Below are positions 25,298-35,763 of a stretch of 64,000 nt of DNA, one piece after another. A program made the position numbers and the translations under genes. Location: contig CALLZM010000006.1 in assembly GCA_937858705.1 (NCBI GenBank), positions 62,001-126,000 on the forward strand, in the 5' to 3' direction. How positions within the stretch are numbered: position 1 is the first letter of the stretch; each line of letters begins with the position of its first letter. Below the pieces are notes generated by a model. It worked only from the letters and a program-made list of their open reading frames with translations, was not told the origin of the DNA and did no database searches. The stretch is from an uncultured Candidatus Saccharibacteria bacterium (GTDB lineage: Bacteria; Patescibacteriota; Saccharimonadia; Saccharimonadales; Saccharimonadaceae).

Positions 25298-27038
25298 GCT
25301 GTGTCTCCTTTATTAGCACATTTAATTCTTCGCGAAGTTGTTTCGCAACAGCCTCATCACCTACGGACTCGGCATCTCTTAACTTTTCTACAAGTATGTC
25401 TTTTGTTTGCTTTTTTTGTTCATCTTCTAGGAGGCGGATCAGTCGAGTCAATTCTTGATAGCGATCGTTGTCGCTCAAGTCCCCGTATCGTGTATCGGCC
25501 CTTAACTGTACTATTTTTACATAGTTCTCGATAGATTTCAAGCCTTCGGGAACGATATTTATCTCTTGCGGACTTCGCTCAACTATCCAGTCCGCCAATA
25601 GCTGCCGCTCTTCACCCATGAGTAATGATCGGTCCATATACGCCAGCACATCTTTTGCTTGCGGTGTTATGATGGCAAGTGCCAACATGTCGTCTTGCTG
25701 TATTGCGTGACGATTCGGCATCTCGTCCGCATGTTGGGCCTTCACTTGCTTGAGGCTCGTAGGCTGTTCGGCCGCCATGCTCGCCTTACTATTGATAGCA
25801 TCTAAAGAAGCGCCTGTCATAGCAGCGATTTTCCTGTAATAATGATCTCTCTCGACACTATCGGTAATTTTATTCACAAGCCCAAGCGCATCGGTGGTAA
25901 ACTTTCGCTTGCCAGCAGCGGTATCAAGCGGTGTTCTCGCTTTGTATTGCTCTAGCACCCAATCGACAGCTGGCATCGGTTTCGCTATCACTTCCTGCCA
26001 TGCTTGCACCGACTGCTGAATCAATTCGTCGGGATCTTTCGCGTCTGTCTGTCCAAGAGAGATTACCGATAAATCTATCTCCATGGAAGCCGCAATACTA
26101 ATGGCTCGTTCTGTCGCCGCTAAGCCCGCTTTATCGCCATCGAAGCACAGTCGAATATCGTTTGTCAGGCGTCTCAGCGCTTTCAAGTGATGCTCGGTCA
26201 TAGCCGTACCAGCCGTTGCTACTACCTGCTTCACCCCCACCTGGTGACTGCTAATAGCATCGAGGTTTCCCTCAACCAGTACGGCAAAATTACTACTACG
26301 AATTGTTTCCTTAGCCTGCGACAATGCAAAAATATGACGGCTCTTATCATACAAAACAGTTTGCGGCGTGTTGAGATACTTTGGTGCGTTCGGTTCATCG
26401 ATAATAATCCTGCCAGTAAATCCAATTACCTGTCCGCTCGGATCCATCAGCGGCACCATCATCCGCCCACGAAATAAGTCACCTTCAAAACGATTTGTTA
26501 GCCCTGCGTCCTGAAGATCTTTTTTCGAGAAACCTTTTTTTCGTAACAGTCCGATAAGCCCAAAACTACCCGATGGCGCATAGCCAATGCCAAATTCCTG
26601 AACAGTTTCTTTGCTCAGTTGTCTTTGTTTAAACACATACTCCAGCGCCCCTTGATTTTTAATGAGTGCCTGCTGGAAAAACCTGGCAGCCAAACGATTC
26701 GCCTCAAGAGCCTTCTTTTTGCGCTGGGCAATTATCTGATTGCCACTCGAGCGATACATTGAAAGGTCAACACCAGCCTTCCGCGCCAAATGCTCGAATG
26801 CTGCCCGAAACTCCATTCCTTCAACCTCCATAACAAAGCCGAATATATCGCCGCCCTTATTTGAGCTAAAATCATGCCATATCTGCTTATCTGGCGACAC
26901 GACGAAGCTAGGTGTTTTTTCGCTTGTAAATGGGCTGAGACCTTTAAAATTGCGTCCAGCTCGCTTCAACTCAACATACTCACCTATGACATCTTCGATG
27001 TTTAGCCTCGAGCGCACCTCTTCCTTCGCGTCTTGCAT
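25284..27038 (-). CDS. dnaG: DNA primase lacking the CHC2 zinc ligands
   Basis: DnaG makes RNA primers for replication. The TOPRIM core is intact ([30 protein letters not shown]). The N-terminal zinc-ribbon position is recognisable ([15 protein letters not shown] and [11 protein letters not shown]), but all four usual ligands are replaced: C to S, H to T, C to D and C to S. The C-terminal helicase-binding region is short. Length 584 residues. TATAAT ends 6 nt before the ATG, predicting leaderless translation, and rpoD follows in the same operon. Confidence 0.94.
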   Translation of the reverse strand: MQDAKEEVRSRLNIEDVIGEYVELKRAGRNFKGLSPFTSEKTPSFVVSPDKQIWHDFSSNKGGDIFGFVMEVEGMEFRAAFEHLARKAGVDLSMYRSSGNQIIAQRKKKALEANRLAARFFQQALIKNQGALEYVFKQRQLSKETVQEFGIGYAPSGSFGLIGLLRKKGFSKKDLQDAGLTNRFEGDLFRGRMMVPLMDPSGQVIGFTGRIIIDEPNAPKYLNTPQTVLYDKSRHIFALSQAKETIRSSNFAVLVEGNLDAISSHQVGVKQVVATAGTAMTEHHLKALRRLTNDIRLCFDGDKAGLAATERAISIAASMEIDLSVISLGQTDAKDPDELIQQSVQAWQEVIAKPMPAVDWVLEQYKARTPLDTAAGKRKFTTDALGLVNKITDSVERDHYYRKIAAMTGASLDAINSKASMAAEQPTSLKQVKAQHADEMPNRHAIQQDDMLALAIITPQAKDVLAYMDRSLLMGEERQLLADWIVERSPQEINIVPEGLKSIENYVKIVQLRADTRYGDLSDNDRYQELTRLIRLLEDEQKKQTKDILVEKLRDAESVGDEAVAKQLREELNVLIKETQRARQ

Positions 27039-27117
27039 AGTTCCATTATACTATACCCACCCCTTTACGCCTCTTACGCTCTAGCATGAACACCACCAGC
27101 TTGCTATTATATATACT

Positions 27118-27738
27118 ATGGATCCAAATCAATATCAGCCGCAACCACCACAAAATTATTCAATCGACTATCTTGATCAAATTGCTCCGAGTCAGCCCAA
27201 AACCGGACCGAGTCCACTTATCATGATCGTTGCAATCATTGGCGGCTTACTCGCCATGATCATTTTCGGCTTTGTTGTATTTGGTGGCGGCACAAGCAAC
27301 ACCGACAAATGGACAGCACTCTACCTGAGAACAAACACTATCGATTCAGTCGCTCGAAAACAAGGGCCCCTGCTGAAAGACCCTAGCCTTCGTGGTATCA
27401 ATACCAAGTTACTACTCTATCTGTCGAATGCTCACAATGACATCAAAACAGCTGCCGAACAAGCAGGTATGGTGAGTACAAAAATAGCAAAAGAGGTGTC
27501 AGCGAAAGAAAAAGCCTACCTCAGCGACCTTGAAACCAAACTCGAAGATGCTAAGGTGAAAGCCGTCCTCGATCGCACTTATGCTCGTGAAATGTCCTAC
27601 CAAATCGGCGTGCTCAATTCACTCATGCAGCAAGCGTACAACACGGCTGGACCAAAAACCAAACAAACGCTCGAAGATATCAATACCAATCTCGCAGCCA
27701 TCGCCAAGCAACTATCCGATTTTGAAGACGCTAAATAG
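27118..27738 (+). CDS. Single-span membrane protein, hypothetical
   Basis: The 206-residue protein has a Pro/Gln-rich N-terminus (MDPNQYQPQPPQNYS), one membrane helix at residues 39-60 (IMIVAIIGGLLAMIIFGFVVF) and a long, mostly helical extracytoplasmic domain rich in Lys, Ala and Leu. No family is recognised. TATTAT ends 7 nt before the ATG. It converges with the YjbR-like gene, overlapping by 8 bp. Confidence 0.65.
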   Translation: MDPNQYQPQPPQNYSIDYLDQIAPSQPKTGPSPLIMIVAIIGGLLAMIIFGFVVFGGGTSNTDKWTALYLRTNTIDSVARKQGPLLKDPSLRGINTKLLLYLSNAHNDIKTAAEQAGMVSTKIAKEVSAKEKAYLSDLETKLEDAKVKAVLDRTYAREMSYQIGVLNSLMQQAYNTAGPKTKQTLEDINTNLAAIAKQLSDFEDAK

Positions 27739-28069
27739 TCTTCTTGTCGCTCACTAGTTGGTAGCTCAGTCGAGCAAGGTCAAATATCTCATCGTTGCTC
27801 AGCTGTCCAGTACAAATAATGGTATTCCAATGCTTTTTATTCAGATGATAGCCAGGCAGAACAGTTTCATACTTCTCGCGTAAGTTTGCGGCCAATAGTG
27901 GGTCGCACTTTAAACTTACCCGCAATGGGTTCGAACCTTCAGCAACCAACGCCACCAATTTTCCTTCAGGCTTGCCAAACTTATACACCGCCGTCCCCTC
28001 GCCAAATGGATAATCAAGCCATGTACCAGGCAAACTGAGAATGAATTGTTCAAATTCTGTATGTGTCAT
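27731..28069 (-). CDS. MmcQ/YjbR-family protein
   Basis: The 112-residue product has the CyaY-like fold signatures of the MmcQ/YjbR family: FEQFILSLPGTWLDYPFGEGTAVYKFGKP at the N-terminus, LRVSLKCDPLLA in the middle and the hallmark PGYHLNKKHWNTI. Members are thought to bind DNA, but the role is not established. It overlaps the convergent membrane-protein gene by 8 bp. Confidence 0.88.
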   Translation of the reverse strand: MTHTEFEQFILSLPGTWLDYPFGEGTAVYKFGKPEGKLVALVAEGSNPLRVSLKCDPLLAANLREKYETVLPGYHLNKKHWNTIICTGQLSNDEIFDLARLSYQLVSDKKTI

Positions 28070-28084
28070 AGCACCTATTGTAGC

Positions 28085-29281
28085 CTATTTCTGCCCCAAA
28101 GCCGTCATAGTAGCCTGCCAGTTCAACCGCGCTTCAATACCGGCATTCAATTCTGGAGCTGGATGTGTCTGATAGCCCTTGTTACTCACAGGAATAAAGT
28201 CGAAACGATAGCTCGATGTATATTTCGGGAGGTGTTGAGCTCGTATGGTGCTCAAACAATCTGTAGCATGCAACTGACACTGCCGTCCAAGTTCTATCCA
28301 TGAATCGAGCCTAGAGCTATCTTGTACTGTCAGCTGCATCTTGATAGCTGCCGACCGCGTCACCTCGGTATTGAACTGTTGGTCAAACATAAAATTACCC
28401 ATGGAATACACAATCAGTTTTCCCTTGTAGGCTTCAGTGTTTTGAATCCAGTGCGGATGATCGCCAATGATCATATCCGCGCCGGCATCGATCATAGCAC
28501 GATACATCGTCGTTTTTATCTCGTCTGGCCCTGCCTTATACTCCGCTCCAGCATGAGGAAAAACAATCACTGGCATAAGCTTGCTATATGTTGTTATCTC
28601 GGCAACTGACTCACTCGATGGTATTTTGAACACCCCATGATACCCGCAGGCCGCTATCGGGAGCTTTTCTTTTGCATCGGGCTTTGTGTCATACCGTACT
28701 TTCACTGGCAGCAATACCACCTTGCATTGTTCATCCAGCACATCTGGGTCATAGTGCCCAAAATACTGAATGCCGTTCTTTTTTAGCGCTGTTTTCGTTT
28801 CCGCAAAGCCATCGGCACCCATATTGTCGGTGTGGTTATTTGCCAGGGTCACAATATCGAACCACTTGGCAAATTCGCTCAAATAATTTGGGTCGCAATT
28901 GAAACTCAAAGCCGCCTCCATTTCAGCAGCCGTCATAGCAATGCCCTTTTCAGTCGTCGGACACTCCAGCCCCGTCACCCACGCATCATAGTTTTTTCTT
29001 TTAAATTCGTGGAGTCTTGCAAAGGGAAATTTGTATGGCTCTTTCGTTTTCTGTGCAGCATCATTGGTGTATCTCCCCCAAAAACTATTGCCCGTAAATA
29101 ATACATCCGATGCGATACTCACAACCCTCGACACTTCCTGGCCAGGCTGTTCATTCGACAAATTTTTCACTTCAACAATCGAATGACTAAACCACCACAG
29201 CCAAAAAGCCCCAGCGGAGACCAATGCAACAACGATAAGACCGTGCAGTAATAGTACTTTATGGTGTTGTATTTTTAACAT
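28085..29281 (-). CDS. CapA-like metallophosphatase-fold membrane protein
   Basis: CapA proteins act in poly-gamma-glutamate or other polymer export. The 398-residue protein has an N-terminal membrane anchor (residues 9-31) and the family motifs DVLFTGNSFWGR, LANNHTDNMG, VFPHAGAEY, IIGDHPHWIQ and YSMGNFMFDQ. No capB/capC neighbours are seen, so a different polymer or a phosphatase role is possible. Its ATG lies 1 bp after the orn stop, giving an orn-capA operon. Confidence 0.85.
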   Translation of the reverse strand: MLKIQHHKVLLLHGLIVVALVSAGAFWLWWFSHSIVEVKNLSNEQPGQEVSRVVSIASDVLFTGNSFWGRYTNDAAQKTKEPYKFPFARLHEFKRKNYDAWVTGLECPTTEKGIAMTAAEMEAALSFNCDPNYLSEFAKWFDIVTLANNHTDNMGADGFAETKTALKKNGIQYFGHYDPDVLDEQCKVVLLPVKVRYDTKPDAKEKLPIAACGYHGVFKIPSSESVAEITTYSKLMPVIVFPHAGAEYKAGPDEIKTTMYRAMIDAGADMIIGDHPHWIQNTEAYKGKLIVYSMGNFMFDQQFNTEVTRSAAIKMQLTVQDSSRLDSWIELGRQCQLHATDCLSTIRAQHLPKYTSSYRFDFIPVSNKGYQTHPAPELNAGIEARLNWQATMTALGQK

Positions 29282-29282
29282 A

Positions 29283-29816
29283 TTACAACTTCATTTTCTT
29301 GAGGTAATAGTGCAGTTCCTCAATGCTTCCCTTAATGTCTTCAAGCGCACGATGCGCCTCGGGTTTAGCAAATTTCTTGCGGAACTTACCCTCAAACACA
29401 ACTTTCCACGCCGAAACATCAAGCATTCGATAATGTAGCCGTGCATCGAGCCTCGGCCATTCGTTTTCGATAAATTTACGGTCTTGATGAATAGAATTAC
29501 CAGCCAATAGTACTCGCTCACTTTCGGCAAAATGCTCCTCAATGAAAGCCAGCAGCTCATCTTCGACAGTTTGGCTATCTTTACCCGTCTCATTTTGCTG
29601 CATCAGCGCTTCCCGCACGCTCGCATATTTTTCCCAAAATGCACCGACCATGCGCTCACTCATCAATTGAGAATCAATTTTTTGCACTGCTTCAAATCGA
29701 GCTATTTCAGTAAAATCCCAGTCAGTCGCAATCGCTGCAACCTCAAGTATGTGGTCTTCTTGCGGATCAAGCCCAGTCATCTCAAGATCCACCCATAATA
29801 GTTTTGCCTTTTTCAT
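29283..29816 (-). CDS. orn: Oligoribonuclease
   Basis: Orn degrades 2-5 nt RNAs left by other nucleases, including PNPase, to mononucleotides. The DEDDh exonuclease motifs are present: WVDLEMTGLD (Exo I), GNSIHQDRKFI (Exo II) and HRALEDIKGSI (Exo III with His). Length 177 residues is typical. I chose ATG at 29816, where TACAAT ends 7 nt upstream, giving a leaderless mRNA. It is first in a two-gene operon with capA-like. Confidence 0.95.
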   Translation of the reverse strand: MKKAKLLWVDLEMTGLDPQEDHILEVAAIATDWDFTEIARFEAVQKIDSQLMSERMVGAFWEKYASVREALMQQNETGKDSQTVEDELLAFIEEHFAESERVLLAGNSIHQDRKFIENEWPRLDARLHYRMLDVSAWKVVFEGKFRKKFAKPEAHRALEDIKGSIEELHYYLKKMKL

Positions 29817-29853
29817 ACTTATCATTGTATCACTTCACACGAGCATAGTGGCG

Positions 29854-32718
29854 TTACAGTGTTGCCGCAGAGACAGATTTTTTCTTCTTCGTCACGCTAT
29901 CGTGTAGCTGCACCATTACCTCAACTCTATCTTCCGGCTCATCACCACCAATCATCAGTGGTCGACCCTTACCTGCCAACGCCTTTAGTACTTGCGGTTT
30001 GCCGATGATGTATGGATGACCTTTACTGTAAGTAATGTCAACAGGATCTGCCAGGCCTTCTATGTGTAGTTCATCAGGGGTAAGATACATCAATTTCAAT
30101 CGGTTTTCGTCAGTTAAATAGGTGCTGATCTCAATTTTTTTACTATACATCCATTTACCCAGATGCATATCGACTAAATGTGCGTCGCGATAGACACTGG
30201 TAGCCCTTCTTACTTCCGCTTTGATCATTTGTTCGGTAATGAATTGTGGACAATCTCGTCGTATATAATTTCGAAGCCTAGCATCGGGCACTCGATTTCT
30301 ATACAACAATAACTCATTTGCTACTTCTCGTAGTGCCTTAAGGCTTGCCCCAGGCTTCTTCATGATCTCCTCGAATAATTTTTGCTGGCTCGCTCTTGGT
30401 ATACAATCTTTTGGTAACACCAATTTTCTATCCCCAACCATAATGCCACCAAATTTCTTCTGAGCAGTTTCAACCACTCGCCCCTCCTGATATACCGATT
30501 CAACGGCGGTCAACTCGCCAAGTCCATACTGCCTAGCGTATTCTGCGACAACTTCCGGTCTCGCCTTGACTCCCCATATCAATACCGGCACTATTTCACC
30601 TGTACGGTCGACCGTAAAATCTCGAGGCGAACCAAAAATAAGTGGTACTTTTTTCGGATCAACCATACTTGTCCGCCCAATAACTCTTTTCGTAGCCAGC
30701 TCGTTACCAAGAATATTTTGATAATAGGGCACTTTTCTTTCTGTCACAGTTTGACGAAATAGCAGATCGAGCATACCAGCCGTCATGTCATCTCGCAACT
30801 CATCATACTCATCGGGGGTTGCTGGTCCAAGATTGATGTGATGCGGATTGATCCCCAAAACACGCATAATTTTCCTCGCAACCTTCAGCGATCGTTCTAT
30901 TCGTAGCTCGCTCAAATCATAATTACGAATATGATACCTTCGATCAAGCTCATCTTTTGGCAAACCCACCAACAACTTTAGCTGCGCCTCTAGGTCATCT
31001 GTCGCACCATCATTCTTGAATAAATCTGTCCAAGCGGTCTTGCCTGGCAATCGACTTTGTATGCCACCAGTGTCGAGTGCGGCAGCAGCTATTGCCATTC
31101 TGGCAAGCTGGTGCATATTTCGTTGCTTATGAAATGCTTCCACAACGCCTCGAGAAAGCTCAGGCCGAAGTGGTATACGGTTCATCATCATCCCGATATC
31201 GGTGATCTCGTGGTGTTCGTTCAGCGCGCCTATCCTCGATAGCATGCTCTTGGCGTTGCTCACCGGAGAAGCCGACACTCTTGTCGGTAGCCATTCTAGT
31301 ATATCGTTGAAATCTTTACCCAGCGCGGCGACTGAAAGCGCAAGTTGCGACAAGTTAGAGTGCAGTATTTCTGGTGGTCCAAACGGTTCACGATCATCCA
31401 GTCCTTTAAAATCTTCATATACCCTGCCCTCTATATTTTTGGGCTTTTGAGTTGCCACGGGCAGAGCAAGTACTCCCACTCCACCACCAACATCGCGACC
31501 AGCTCGACCCATTTGTTGTATAATTTCAGCCACCGATAGCAGTTCTCTTGGCAGCCCTTCAGCCGTATCATCATTCAGCGTTTGGCGGTTAATCGTTCCA
31601 TCAGTGACTACTAGAGTCGTTCCAGGGAAAGTTCTCCCCGACATAGCCGCTGGCGTGGCGACTATCACCGCGCGCTTGCCTGGCAGAATAGGGTCATTCA
31701 CGCGATCCTGCTCAAACTTCGTCATATCACCATGAAATTCATAAAATACCACGCGGCTCGGGTCTTGACCGGATTTTCTTAACAATTTCCTCGTCTCGTC
31801 GATAATATGCTCAATTTGCTTCTTGCCCGATGTGAAAATAATCGTCTTCTGATGCTCCGCACCGATATCGGCATACACTTCCATCGGTGTTTGAGTAGGC
31901 GCTTCCCGCACCTCATTCGTAAAAGGCCGCCCCTCGATAGTCAGCACCTCCAGCTTGCCATTATTCACTCTCCGCAACACACCATCAAGGTCATCGATAT
32001 TGTGCGTTGCGCTTATCGCAGCTAAACGCCACTTATCAAGCTCATCGACACTTTTCGCAGCTACCGCAAACGCAACATCTGTGAATAGGTTCGCCTCATG
32101 TATTTCATCGGCCAAAATAACGACTTCTTCATCAGCATATTTCTCCTGAATCTCATTCGCTCGCAACAAATAAGTGTTCGAGGTCATGATTTCAATCACG
32201 CAATCATCTGGCAGCTCAGTCCTGTCGCCATGAGTAATGCCAACAAGAGCGCTTGCTTTTTCCTCACCCTCAATTTCAGCCAGCTCGGAAATCAGCCGCT
32301 CATACAGCCCATCGGCAATATTTTTCCGCGGCACCAATATAAAGATTTTCTTAAATGGCTTATCTTTCTTTTCGCCATTAAAAGAAACTCGTCCAACATC
32401 GAGCAAAAACTGTGGTATTTGAGTGCTCTTACCGCTCCCTGTTTCACCCCCCAATGCTAACGCTTTGTTGTGCTTAAAAGCGTCAATGATATCCAGTTTA
32501 TACCGAAAAGCTGGCAACTCTCTATTGCCATAGCCATTCAGCTCAGCGTGCTGTCTCGCTATCTTTTCACGATATAACTTTTGCAGTGATGTACGATGAT
32601 TATCGTGCTGCGCGGGCTTTTGCGCCCCCCCCCACTGCTCACCTTTACCTAAAGAAGCTGGAGTTGCCCTAACTCCTCGTTGATTGTTGAAACCGCCGAA
32701 CTTCTCTTTTCGCATCAT
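29854..32718 (-). CDS. DEAH-box RNA helicase, HrpA-like, with C9 tract near its start
   Basis: The 954-residue protein has Walker A GETGSGKST, DEIHEANLFTD (a DEIH box), SATHNIDD motif III and QMGRAGRD motif VI, followed by the winged-helix/ratchet region of DEAH helicases. HrpA-type enzymes rescue stalled ribosomes or remodel mRNA. The tract at 32635-32643 reads G9 on the coding strand within EQWGGAQKP and is in frame here. Two ATG codons occur in tandem at 32718 and 32715, and a GTG at 32730 could extend the protein. A TTGATA-TACTAT promoter lies upstream. Confidence 0.92.
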   Translation of the reverse strand: MMRKEKFGGFNNQRGVRATPASLGKGEQWGGAQKPAQHDNHRTSLQKLYREKIARQHAELNGYGNRELPAFRYKLDIIDAFKHNKALALGGETGSGKSTQIPQFLLDVGRVSFNGEKKDKPFKKIFILVPRKNIADGLYERLISELAEIEGEEKASALVGITHGDRTELPDDCVIEIMTSNTYLLRANEIQEKYADEEVVILADEIHEANLFTDVAFAVAAKSVDELDKWRLAAISATHNIDDLDGVLRRVNNGKLEVLTIEGRPFTNEVREAPTQTPMEVYADIGAEHQKTIIFTSGKKQIEHIIDETRKLLRKSGQDPSRVVFYEFHGDMTKFEQDRVNDPILPGKRAVIVATPAAMSGRTFPGTTLVVTDGTINRQTLNDDTAEGLPRELLSVAEIIQQMGRAGRDVGGGVGVLALPVATQKPKNIEGRVYEDFKGLDDREPFGPPEILHSNLSQLALSVAALGKDFNDILEWLPTRVSASPVSNAKSMLSRIGALNEHHEITDIGMMMNRIPLRPELSRGVVEAFHKQRNMHQLARMAIAAAALDTGGIQSRLPGKTAWTDLFKNDGATDDLEAQLKLLVGLPKDELDRRYHIRNYDLSELRIERSLKVARKIMRVLGINPHHINLGPATPDEYDELRDDMTAGMLDLLFRQTVTERKVPYYQNILGNELATKRVIGRTSMVDPKKVPLIFGSPRDFTVDRTGEIVPVLIWGVKARPEVVAEYARQYGLGELTAVESVYQEGRVVETAQKKFGGIMVGDRKLVLPKDCIPRASQQKLFEEIMKKPGASLKALREVANELLLYRNRVPDARLRNYIRRDCPQFITEQMIKAEVRRATSVYRDAHLVDMHLGKWMYSKKIEISTYLTDENRLKLMYLTPDELHIEGLADPVDITYSKGHPYIIGKPQVLKALAGKGRPLMIGGDEPEDRVEVMVQLHDSVTKKKKSVSAATL
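32635..32643. repeat. C9/G9 tract in helicase gene
   Basis: Nine C on the plus strand, 75 nt after the helicase start. The present length keeps the long reading frame open. Confidence 0.75.
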
Positions 32719-32804
32719 ACTATATACCACTATAGTAGTGATTGTTGCTATATCAAACCATAGGCACTATGGCGTGCCCGAATATCCTGAACAGATGAGA
32801 TCGC

Positions 32805-33140
32805 TTAACTCTTCTTTTTGTCGAGCTTGTTGAGCTTTAGTATATGCACAATCCAATAGATCACCAGGGCAGTTGCAAGCAGAGCAATTGCCGACGACAC
32901 AAACGCACCCCAAGCAAAGTCTGCCCGTCGACCAAATAGCTCAACATGCCACACTGCGCTCGAGAGAGCTGCCTGTGAACCAACAATAAACTGAACGATT
33001 GGGTCAATAAAGCCTTTCACAAGCTTACTCACCGTATCGCCCGCCGCAGTACCGATGGCCAAACCAACTGCCAAACCAACAACCCCTTGCTCCCTGATAA
33101 AATCCACAAATCCTGATGCATGCTCTTTAATCTTCGCCAT
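32805..33140 (-). CDS. mscL: Large-conductance mechanosensitive channel
   Basis: MscL opens under membrane tension to release solutes during osmotic downshock. The 111-residue protein has the N-terminal amphipathic start and pore helix (FIREQGVVGLAVGLAIGTA), the following FIDPIVQFIVG, a periplasmic loop and a second membrane helix (FVSSAIALLATALVIYWIVHIL). The charged KKK tail is present. Length is slightly below the usual 130-140. A strong Shine-Dalgarno (AAAGGAGATT) precedes the ATG. Confidence 0.92.
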   Translation of the reverse strand: MAKIKEHASGFVDFIREQGVVGLAVGLAIGTAAGDTVSKLVKGFIDPIVQFIVGSQAALSSAVWHVELFGRRADFAWGAFVSSAIALLATALVIYWIVHILKLNKLDKKKS

Positions 33141-33196
33141 TAATGTAATCTCCTTTAATTTTCTCTATTCTATCATAACTGCCCTAAATAATTTAG

Positions 33197-34018
33197 TTAA
33201 GTAACGATACTACCTATTCGCGTACCTACACCCGCCCGAGCAACCGCCTTTTTCACTCTATCAGGAGATAGCCACTGAAAATCCCCCGTTGCCTTTCGTC
33301 CCATAGATCCGACAAATACATTACCCCCGTTATCGACAACTTCATGGACTAAAGCCGCCCGTGGATTGACATATGGATACCACACAATATCGCTCCATCG
33401 CTCACCAGTCGCGCCTTGTACCATGCGTATGAGATTGCTATTATTTCTCGAAGGGGCACTGCCAGTTCCCATCGGCAAAATAACATGCACGCTCTTTCTG
33501 CTAGTGCCCTCGTTATAAACAGAACGACCAACAAATGAAACATCGTCAAAACACCCATCAACTATCGCTTTCCCCATTGTACTCGCCTCCACGCGACGCG
33601 AAGTATTCCGTTCACCATTTCGTCGAACAGGCCCTTTTTCTTGAATACTCAATACAAGCACAGGTTTCGCAAAAGATCCTTTGCCATTCCCCGAACGAAG
33701 ACCAAAATCAACCGTTAGCCCACCATCGGGTGACTCTATGCCATCTTGTCGCACTTTTGTTGTACAGCTCTTCATATCGAGTGGTGCGCCCGTTATGTCA
33801 ACTGGCATTCCGAACAAAAAGAAATCAGTACCTTTCTCTTCGTCCTCTTTTTTACTGGCTTGTCGAAGAATATCTGCTGGCAGGTGCCCGGCTCTGATGC
33901 GCCGCTCAAGTACTGTCCTCATCGCACCTATAAAACCCTGTTCCAATACGAAACCTTCGCGATTCGACGGCGTTCGCTCAACTGATGACACTGGTGGTCT
34001 GCCTCTATTTCTGCCCAT
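33197..34018 (-). CDS. Hypothetical accessory protein, 273 residues
   Basis: I do not recognise this family. The N-terminus is polar and basic (MGRNRGRPPVSS) with no signal peptide. A strand-rich middle (TVDFGLRSGNGKGSFAKPVLVLSI) and a mixed C-terminal half follow. TTGACT-17-TATATT lies just upstream, and the mRNA leader would be about 8 nt. It is flanked by mscL and argS, neither of which suggests a function, and resembles the other accessory genes of the window in size and promoter type. Confidence 0.6.
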   Translation of the reverse strand: MGRNRGRPPVSSVERTPSNREGFVLEQGFIGAMRTVLERRIRAGHLPADILRQASKKEDEEKGTDFFLFGMPVDITGAPLDMKSCTTKVRQDGIESPDGGLTVDFGLRSGNGKGSFAKPVLVLSIQEKGPVRRNGERNTSRRVEASTMGKAIVDGCFDDVSFVGRSVYNEGTSRKSVHVILPMGTGSAPSRNNSNLIRMVQGATGERWSDIVWYPYVNPRAALVHEVVDNGGNVFVGSMGRKATGDFQWLSPDRVKKAVARAGVGTRIGSIVT

Positions 34019-34078
34019 GCTATCTTATTTTATAATATATCATACAGAGAGTAAAAAGTCAAATAAGTAGGTCCACTC

Positions 34079-35743
34079 TTACAATTGCTCAGGCGCATCT
34101 ATACCAAGTATGGTCAATCCTGCCTGTAGTGTATCGGCATATAACGCCACTAGACTCGCTCGATGCGCCTCTTGGTCACTGCCTATCACCCGGTTTTTCT
34201 CGTAGTAGCGATTGAACTCTTGCGCTAGCTCAAACAAATAGTTACAAATATGATGCGGTTCTAATAGTTCGGTGGCACGAGTAATAACCTCTTGATATTC
34301 ACTCAGCTTCCGCACCAAAGCCCTATCTTCTGGCAGTAGCTCCGTCGGCTGGCGAAACGGTGTCGTCACCTTCGCAAGTACGCTCCTGGCTCTCGCATGC
34401 GCATACTGCAAATATGGCCCCGAATTGCCCTGCAAGCTTACCGTTTCATCGATATCAAACGATATATCACCGCCCAGACGATACTTGGCAAACACATATT
34501 TTATCGCCCCCAGCGTCACTGGCTCAACCAGCGCTGGATCTTCTACCAGTTGCTTCACTTTTTCGCGCACCACCTCAATAACCGTCGCCGCTCGAGTCAC
34601 ATTTCCCAGGCGCGAACTCATTTTTTTACCATCGGCAAACCGTACTGTGCCGTTGGTAAAATGCGTCATAGTACCCGCTAGTTCTGGACGAAATGTTTCG
34701 GCTGCCGCAAACACCACGCGCATGTATTCTTTTTGATCATTTCCAGTGATGATAATCCGCCTATCAAAGTCATAATCTGCCTTTTCCTGCCAAATAACCC
34801 CGATGTCTTTTGTTTCATAAGTCGGCAGACCTTTACTAGTCACAAATACTCGGGTATGAAGATGTCTCGCTGTGTCGCCCTCAAACACAATGGCTCCGTC
34901 CGACTTTTTCACAGTTCCCTTTTCTAGTTGCCTCTCTATTTCTTTCATGCCCACAGGCGCCGTCTGACTCTCGGCATACTGATGCATAGGTGTCACTGCG
35001 ATGAGCGCATAAAATGCGTCAAAATAGTCATAGCTCCACTGCCTGGTTATCCAGTAGATCTTCGCAAGCGGCGAATCATGATCATCGGCAGCATGAAAAC
35101 CATAAATCGTTTTGTTCAGCTCGTCGATATCCGCCTTCGCCGTTTCATCATCTTCATACGCCCCAGCACCCTTGACATAGCACTCACTTATCCATGTCGC
35201 ACGAGTAAACGCATCGCCGCCAATTGTCTCTAATTTTTCTGGATATTCACCGCCAAGCATCGCCACCATGCCCCACAGGCACTTCGCCACATGCAGGCCC
35301 ACATCGCCGCCAAAACTGGTGCGATGCACCGTCGCACCGCTTACCAACAATAGCCTTGCCAATATATCGCCAAACAGCGTCTGATACAAATGTCCCGTGT
35401 GCAATTCTTTAAAGGCATTCGGACAGCTATATTCAAGAACGATTCGTTTGCCAGCATTCAGCGCTTTCGGCTCTTTTCGTACAAGCTCCAGAAGTGCTTG
35501 GTCGGACAGCCGAATATTGATGAAACCCGGCCCTGCTACCGTGACCTCTGAGAAATCCCCCGCTTCAGTCAATTTGGCGGCAATTTCTTCGGCAATTTCT
35601 CGCGGCTTCCGCCCAAGTAGTTTCGCGAGCTGCATCGCAATATTGGTAGCATAATCGCCAAACTGAGCATCTGGTCGAGATACTTCTATATCGATATCTT
35701 GGTCGTACAATTCTTGCACGATGCGGTGTATTGTCTCTGTCAT
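34079..35743 (-). CDS. argS: Arginyl-tRNA synthetase
   Basis: ArgRS charges tRNA-Arg. The 554-residue class I enzyme has the N-terminal Add-1 domain, a HIGH motif read as HTGH in ELHTGHLYQTLFGD, the KMSKS-type KMSSRLG loop and the C-terminal DALR anticodon-binding domain (RALVRKLSEYQEVI). The variant HTGH is conservative at the two functional His residues. A 129-bp inverted repeat lies immediately upstream of the start. Confidence 0.96.
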   Translation of the reverse strand: MTETIHRIVQELYDQDIDIEVSRPDAQFGDYATNIAMQLAKLLGRKPREIAEEIAAKLTEAGDFSEVTVAGPGFINIRLSDQALLELVRKEPKALNAGKRIVLEYSCPNAFKELHTGHLYQTLFGDILARLLLVSGATVHRTSFGGDVGLHVAKCLWGMVAMLGGEYPEKLETIGGDAFTRATWISECYVKGAGAYEDDETAKADIDELNKTIYGFHAADDHDSPLAKIYWITRQWSYDYFDAFYALIAVTPMHQYAESQTAPVGMKEIERQLEKGTVKKSDGAIVFEGDTARHLHTRVFVTSKGLPTYETKDIGVIWQEKADYDFDRRIIITGNDQKEYMRVVFAAAETFRPELAGTMTHFTNGTVRFADGKKMSSRLGNVTRAATVIEVVREKVKQLVEDPALVEPVTLGAIKYVFAKYRLGGDISFDIDETVSLQGNSGPYLQYAHARARSVLAKVTTPFRQPTELLPEDRALVRKLSEYQEVITRATELLEPHHICNYLFELAQEFNRYYEKNRVIGSDQEAHRASLVALYADTLQAGLTILGIDAPEQL

Positions 35744-35763
35744 ATCACTTCATATAATAGCAT

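Noticed and set aside
27925-27945. GGTTCGAACC, resembling a tRNA T-loop
   Set aside because: It lies inside the YjbR-family coding sequence (the codons for SNPLR) and no tRNA stems flank it.
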